Shown: positions 61,120-64,000 of the stretch, one piece after another
Numbering within the stretch: the first letter of the stretch is position 1
Layout: every line of letters begins with the position of its first letter
Source of the DNA: an uncultured Psychrobacter sp.
GTDB taxonomy: Bacteria; Pseudomonadota; Gammaproteobacteria; Pseudomonadales; Moraxellaceae
Assembly: GCF_947495825.1 (NCBI RefSeq)
Contig: NZ_CANMAH010000001.1
Span: 372,001-436,000, forward strand
Length of the DNA stretch: 64,000 bases
Direction of reading: 5' to 3'
Position numbers and translations under genes: made by a program
Notes under the pieces: model-generated
Databases searched by the model: none
What the model saw: the letters and a program-made list of their open reading frames with translations, nothing else
What the model was told of the DNA's origin: nothing

Positions 61120-63465
61120 TTATTTGCTCTCGCTTTCATCTTTATCTTGATTTAAATGCAGCGATGGCGTTTCATCAAAGAAATTCCATGGTTTTAGTAG
61201 CACATTTACCCATTCTGTCGGCATGATCGGCCACTCTTCAGCGCGTGCAATATGAGTAGTGCCTGTCGTTAGCCACACCACCAAGTCTTTGTTGTGAATG
61301 TTTTCATTGTCTTTTGTAAACTGCCCTAAGCCGGTGTCTTTGTCAGAGCGATTGGGGTATTTGCCTTCTGGATATTGCTCATCTGGATCATAGTTGGTCA
61401 CCCAAATCTGCTTATCCATAAAATTAAGACGATTGTATATCCATTCATCATCAGCGAAGTTGGCGCCTTTTGCGATAGGATGAGTCCCGCCTGCAAACGG
61501 AATCATCTGATACGATACCGGATTTCCCATACGGTTCTCTTTGCTTGCATTACTGATTAGGCGCACAGAAGCAGGATCGAAGTTTTCTTTGGCGGCTGTC
61601 TCGGTCACTACTGTGGTTTCGCGAGTCTCCATAGCACTGGTACGCGGCCCTCCGCGTGTATTGTCAGCGACGATGGGATCTATACGTTTGATATGATTGG
61701 TCTCGCCATCGACATCCATATCCAAGCGGAAGTTATAGATATGCTGGTGCGTGGGGCCGACGATATTGTGATCAATCAATGTACCATAGCGAGTGTCTTC
61801 TTTAGCCGTTGGATCGTGCATGGTTTTTGCAAGTACGCCTTTAGCAGCCTCGATACCAGTTGCTCCAGCGTCGATACCTATCGTACCATTTGGCTCAAAC
61901 ACCCAGTCAAAGATATAATCATAGTTACCTATCGTACTTATCCAGCGTACGACCAGCTCACGGCGCTCGGTACTGACGTTTTTTTGACCCATTTCTTGAT
62001 GCTTAAATTCAGGACCTGCATAGCGCTCAAACACTGCAATTGCATTAGGAATAGTATAAGGGTTGCCTTGATAATCTGGCAGCACAGCATCAAGGAATAC
62101 CGCGTTTTCTGGTGCATCGACGTTCTTTTCTAGTGGCGAGGTCAGAGTTCCCATGCCGTATTCACCAGCATCAAGATAAGACTTAAAGTACCAGCCCATG
62201 TCTGGATCACCATAAGGCACGACCATACCGCCTAAGTTACCTTGATACATGATTTTGCGATCAACGCCTTTATCATTAAAAGTGACCGTACTAAGCTGTA
62301 GACCTGTTCGACTGTCTAAACCAATATGAAACTTCCAGTTATGCCATTCAACGTTTCGGCCGGTGATGGTATAGTTTTTGCCCTCTGGTTCGATGATATT
62401 TAACGGCTTACTAGTGACAATATCTTGGTCACGACCATCAATTGGACGCGGGATCATCGGCACTGGAATAACGCTACCTTCCTCTATTTTGATGATTTTT
62501 TTCTCATCCAAATCTACCACTGCTACTAAGTTTTCGATAGGGTGCGCCCAGTAGTTGCCATCGCCCACATCTAGATAAGAGACGATTTTGAGGACGCGCA
62601 GCTGCTGATCCAAGTTGTCCTGATCACCGAAATATCCAACGGTCAGCGGGGTTCCGACAACCTTGGTCACATCATCGATACCGTGTTTTTTTAGTGCCGC
62701 TTTATATTCAGGACTGTTTTGGATGATGTCTTGTATAGCATAAAAATCATCCACCAGCACCATACCAAAGGTATCTTCTATCGCATTCCAACTGGTTAGA
62801 GCATTTTTGTTTAAGTTTGCCTCGCCTTCAATGACCGTATTGCCTTTTAAAATGCTAAAGGTTGCCACGCGATCACCTTTATAGGGCTTGTTTTCAGTGA
62901 CATTACGCCATACTGCATCCTTATCAGGCTGTTTTAGGCGGATGTCAGAAAACCGTAGATTGGTCTCGGTAGGTTTGGCTTTTTTGATAATAGCCAATGT
63001 TTGCTCGATCTCCTCACTACTCAACACATTGAGTGGATGCGGGCTTTGTTCTATTTTAAAGGTTTGATCCAAACCTGATTGCAAGATTTCATTTACTAAT
63101 GAATCAGGCACTAAAGCTTGCCCATCTTTTATGACGAGCGGATTGGTAATGGCTAGAGACTGGCCGTTTACCATGGCAGTTTTGCTGTTGGGTTTGATTT
63201 GTACGCGGGTAGAGTTCTTGGTGATGGTATACATCTCGGCATAACTATCATATTCAACGTCTGCACCCGCGGTACTCATCGCCTCCTCGATCGGAACCAT
63301 ATTGACCTTACTGCCATGAGCAAATGTTTGCGCGCTATATGCAAGCGCCAGACTGGCCACCAATGCAGTAAAAGTTGACTTCAGTGCCCTAGTAGTAGTG
63401 GAATTTTTATTGGTTTTATTATTGAGTTTTTGCTTATTATCGGTGGAGTTATGAGCATGTATCAT
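61120..63465 (-). CDS. tynA: Periplasmic copper amine oxidase
   Basis: 781 aa from ATG 63465, which has AAGGA about 8 nt upstream (frame open to 63504). An unusually long, Asn/Lys/Thr-rich N-region precedes a signal segment (STFTALVASLALAYSAQTFAHG). An N-terminal Cu-amine-oxidase domain with paired beta repeats (SKVNMVPIEEA...) follows, as in E. coli TynA. The catalytic core has the Asp base in YLDAGEYGMG, the topaquinone precursor Tyr at about residue 515 in IGNYDYIFDW, and Cu ligands in THQHIYNF. It oxidises primary amines (phenethylamine, tyramine) to aldehydes, NH3 and H2O2. The aldehyde dehydrogenase gene follows. Confidence 0.92.
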   Translation of the reverse strand: MIHAHNSTDNKQKLNNKTNKNSTTTRALKSTFTALVASLALAYSAQTFAHGSKVNMVPIEEAMSTAGADVEYDSYAEMYTITKNSTRVQIKPNSKTAMVNGQSLAITNPLVIKDGQALVPDSLVNEILQSGLDQTFKIEQSPHPLNVLSSEEIEQTLAIIKKAKPTETNLRFSDIRLKQPDKDAVWRNVTENKPYKGDRVATFSILKGNTVIEGEANLNKNALTSWNAIEDTFGMVLVDDFYAIQDIIQNSPEYKAALKKHGIDDVTKVVGTPLTVGYFGDQDNLDQQLRVLKIVSYLDVGDGNYWAHPIENLVAVVDLDEKKIIKIEEGSVIPVPMIPRPIDGRDQDIVTSKPLNIIEPEGKNYTITGRNVEWHNWKFHIGLDSRTGLQLSTVTFNDKGVDRKIMYQGNLGGMVVPYGDPDMGWYFKSYLDAGEYGMGTLTSPLEKNVDAPENAVFLDAVLPDYQGNPYTIPNAIAVFERYAGPEFKHQEMGQKNVSTERRELVVRWISTIGNYDYIFDWVFEPNGTIGIDAGATGIEAAKGVLAKTMHDPTAKEDTRYGTLIDHNIVGPTHQHIYNFRLDMDVDGETNHIKRIDPIVADNTRGGPRTSAMETRETTVVTETAAKENFDPASVRLISNASKENRMGNPVSYQMIPFAGGTHPIAKGANFADDEWIYNRLNFMDKQIWVTNYDPDEQYPEGKYPNRSDKDTGLGQFTKDNENIHNKDLVVWLTTGTTHIARAEEWPIMPTEWVNVLLKPWNFFDETPSLHLNQDKDESESK

Positions 63466-63789
63466 TGACGATTTCCTTATCGTATTTGGGTATAGAGATA
63501 GCATCTGCTAACTCTGTGACGAATTCCATTTCGTGCTTGGTTATGAGCGGTAGACAATAAAAGGGCTTAGTGCATACGCTATAGGCGACTCATTTTAAGA
63601 TCAAACCGATATTTACTATAACAATAGTTATATTGCAGGACAATAACTCATCTCTATTTTTTATTAACGCAGCTTCACAGTTAATTTATTTATAAGTTTA
63701 GATCGCATAAGCTGAATATAGAGTATAAATATAAAAAAACCGCATGATATTAGCATCATACGGTTTTGCTACCTTAAGAGCTTATCACT
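63466..63789. other. 324-bp upstream region of tynA
   Basis: AT-rich, without a gene. It contains the terminator of the upstream SDR gene at 63733-63766 and presumably the tynA promoter. A loose repeat (AATAGTTATATTG / GACAATAACT) lies around 63622-63650. Confidence 0.5.
63733..63766 (-). terminator. Rho-independent terminator after the SDR gene
   Basis: AAACCGCATGAT (63737-63748) pairs with ATCATACGGTTT (63755-63766) with one mismatch and a 6-nt loop. On the minus strand a T7 run follows. Confidence 0.85.
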
Positions 63790-64000
63790 TTAGGCAAGCA
63801 TACCGCCATCGACAACGACCGTCGCGCCCGTCGTATAGCTCGACGCATCAGACACTAAGTACAACACCGTGCCCGCCATTTCATCCGGATCGGCCACGCG
63901 TCCTAGTGGAATGGCATGTAGCGCCATTTTTAAGACTTTATCATTGGTAGTTAGTGCCGAGGCAAACTTGGTATCGGTCAGACCTGGCAGCAGCGCATTG
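63790..64000 (-). CDS. Short-chain dehydrogenase/reductase, C-terminal part (cut by window edge)
   Basis: Reading the minus strand from the window end gives an open frame of about 70 codons ending in TAA at 63790-63792. It includes [33 protein letters not shown] and the SDR C-terminal signature [16 protein letters not shown]. This is typical of classical NAD(P)-dependent SDRs (FabG-like). The catalytic half lies outside the window, so the substrate cannot be inferred. Confidence 0.85.
   Translation of the reverse strand, partial: NALLPGLTDTKFASALTTNDKVLKMALHAIPLGRVADPDEMAGTVLYLVSDASSYTTGATVVVDGGMLA

Noticed and set aside
1..64000. tRNA, rRNA, insertion sequences or prophage genes
   Set aside because: None were recognised by eye on either strand; a tRNA scan and IS search would be needed to exclude small or decayed copies.

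Overview
The window looks like chromosome of a Moraxellaceae gammaproteobacterium, most likely Psychrobacter. I infer this from moderate GC coding sequence with AT-rich spacers, the combined benzoate/catechol/3-oxoadipate gene set with BenM/CatM-type operators (ATAC-N7-GTAT), and the phenylalanine/tyrosine gene set. No rRNA, tRNA, CRISPR array, prophage or transposase gene was recognised. The window is a dense series of catabolic islands.

Layout. 1-1330: glutathione S-transferase (cut by the window edge) and a TetR regulator. 1399-9802 (minus): a CitE-like lyase, then a lysine/L-pipecolate module: FAD oxidase (amaA-like), NhaC-family transporter, P6C/aminoadipate-semialdehyde dehydrogenase (amaB-like), 2-oxoadipate dioxygenase/decarboxylase (hglS-like) and a LysR regulator. 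10241-21762: phenylalanine/tyrosine catabolism (maiA, IclR, a VOC protein, fahA, a YetF-like membrane protein, a second NhaC transporter, phhB, phhA, hppD, LysR, aromatic aminotransferase). Every step from Phe to fumarate plus acetoacetate is represented except a recognisable homogentisate dioxygenase. The small VOC metalloprotein is the obvious candidate for that gap.

21993-29592: a TVP38 membrane domain fused to a mercuric-reductase-like flavoprotein, an ABC importer (YnjBCD-like), a CDP-alcohol phosphatidyltransferase (YnjF-like) and a membrane di-iron hydroxylase; together these resemble the poorly understood ydjX-ynj region of enterobacteria. 29600-32360 (minus): cobT-cobS-cobC, late cobalamin assembly or salvage. 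32647-35386: GntP-family permease and glycerate kinase.

35414-51886: a complete benzoate to acetyl-CoA + succinyl-CoA island: LysR (CatM/BenM-like), catB-catC-catA-benABCD-benE-catIJ-catF-catD, an exported M20 amidohydrolase (possible hippurate hydrolase) and a BenK-like MFS transporter. Two perfect ATAC-N7-GTAT sites lie before catB and before the MFS gene. 52112-58005: enoyl-CoA hydratase-like protein, cupin, ArfB, small membrane protein, acyltransferase, acetate/succinate CoA-transferase and a TPR-like protein. 58279-63465 (minus): copper amine oxidase, aldehyde dehydrogenase and an acetylpolyamine-deacetylase-like protein, a likely amine catabolic set. The window ends in the 3' part of an SDR gene.

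Intergenic regions carry several short tandem duplications (8-18 bp units) and a dispersed ~72-74 bp element with terminal inverted repeats (30219, 34051, 43533). All functions are assigned by reading motifs and context; no database search was possible.
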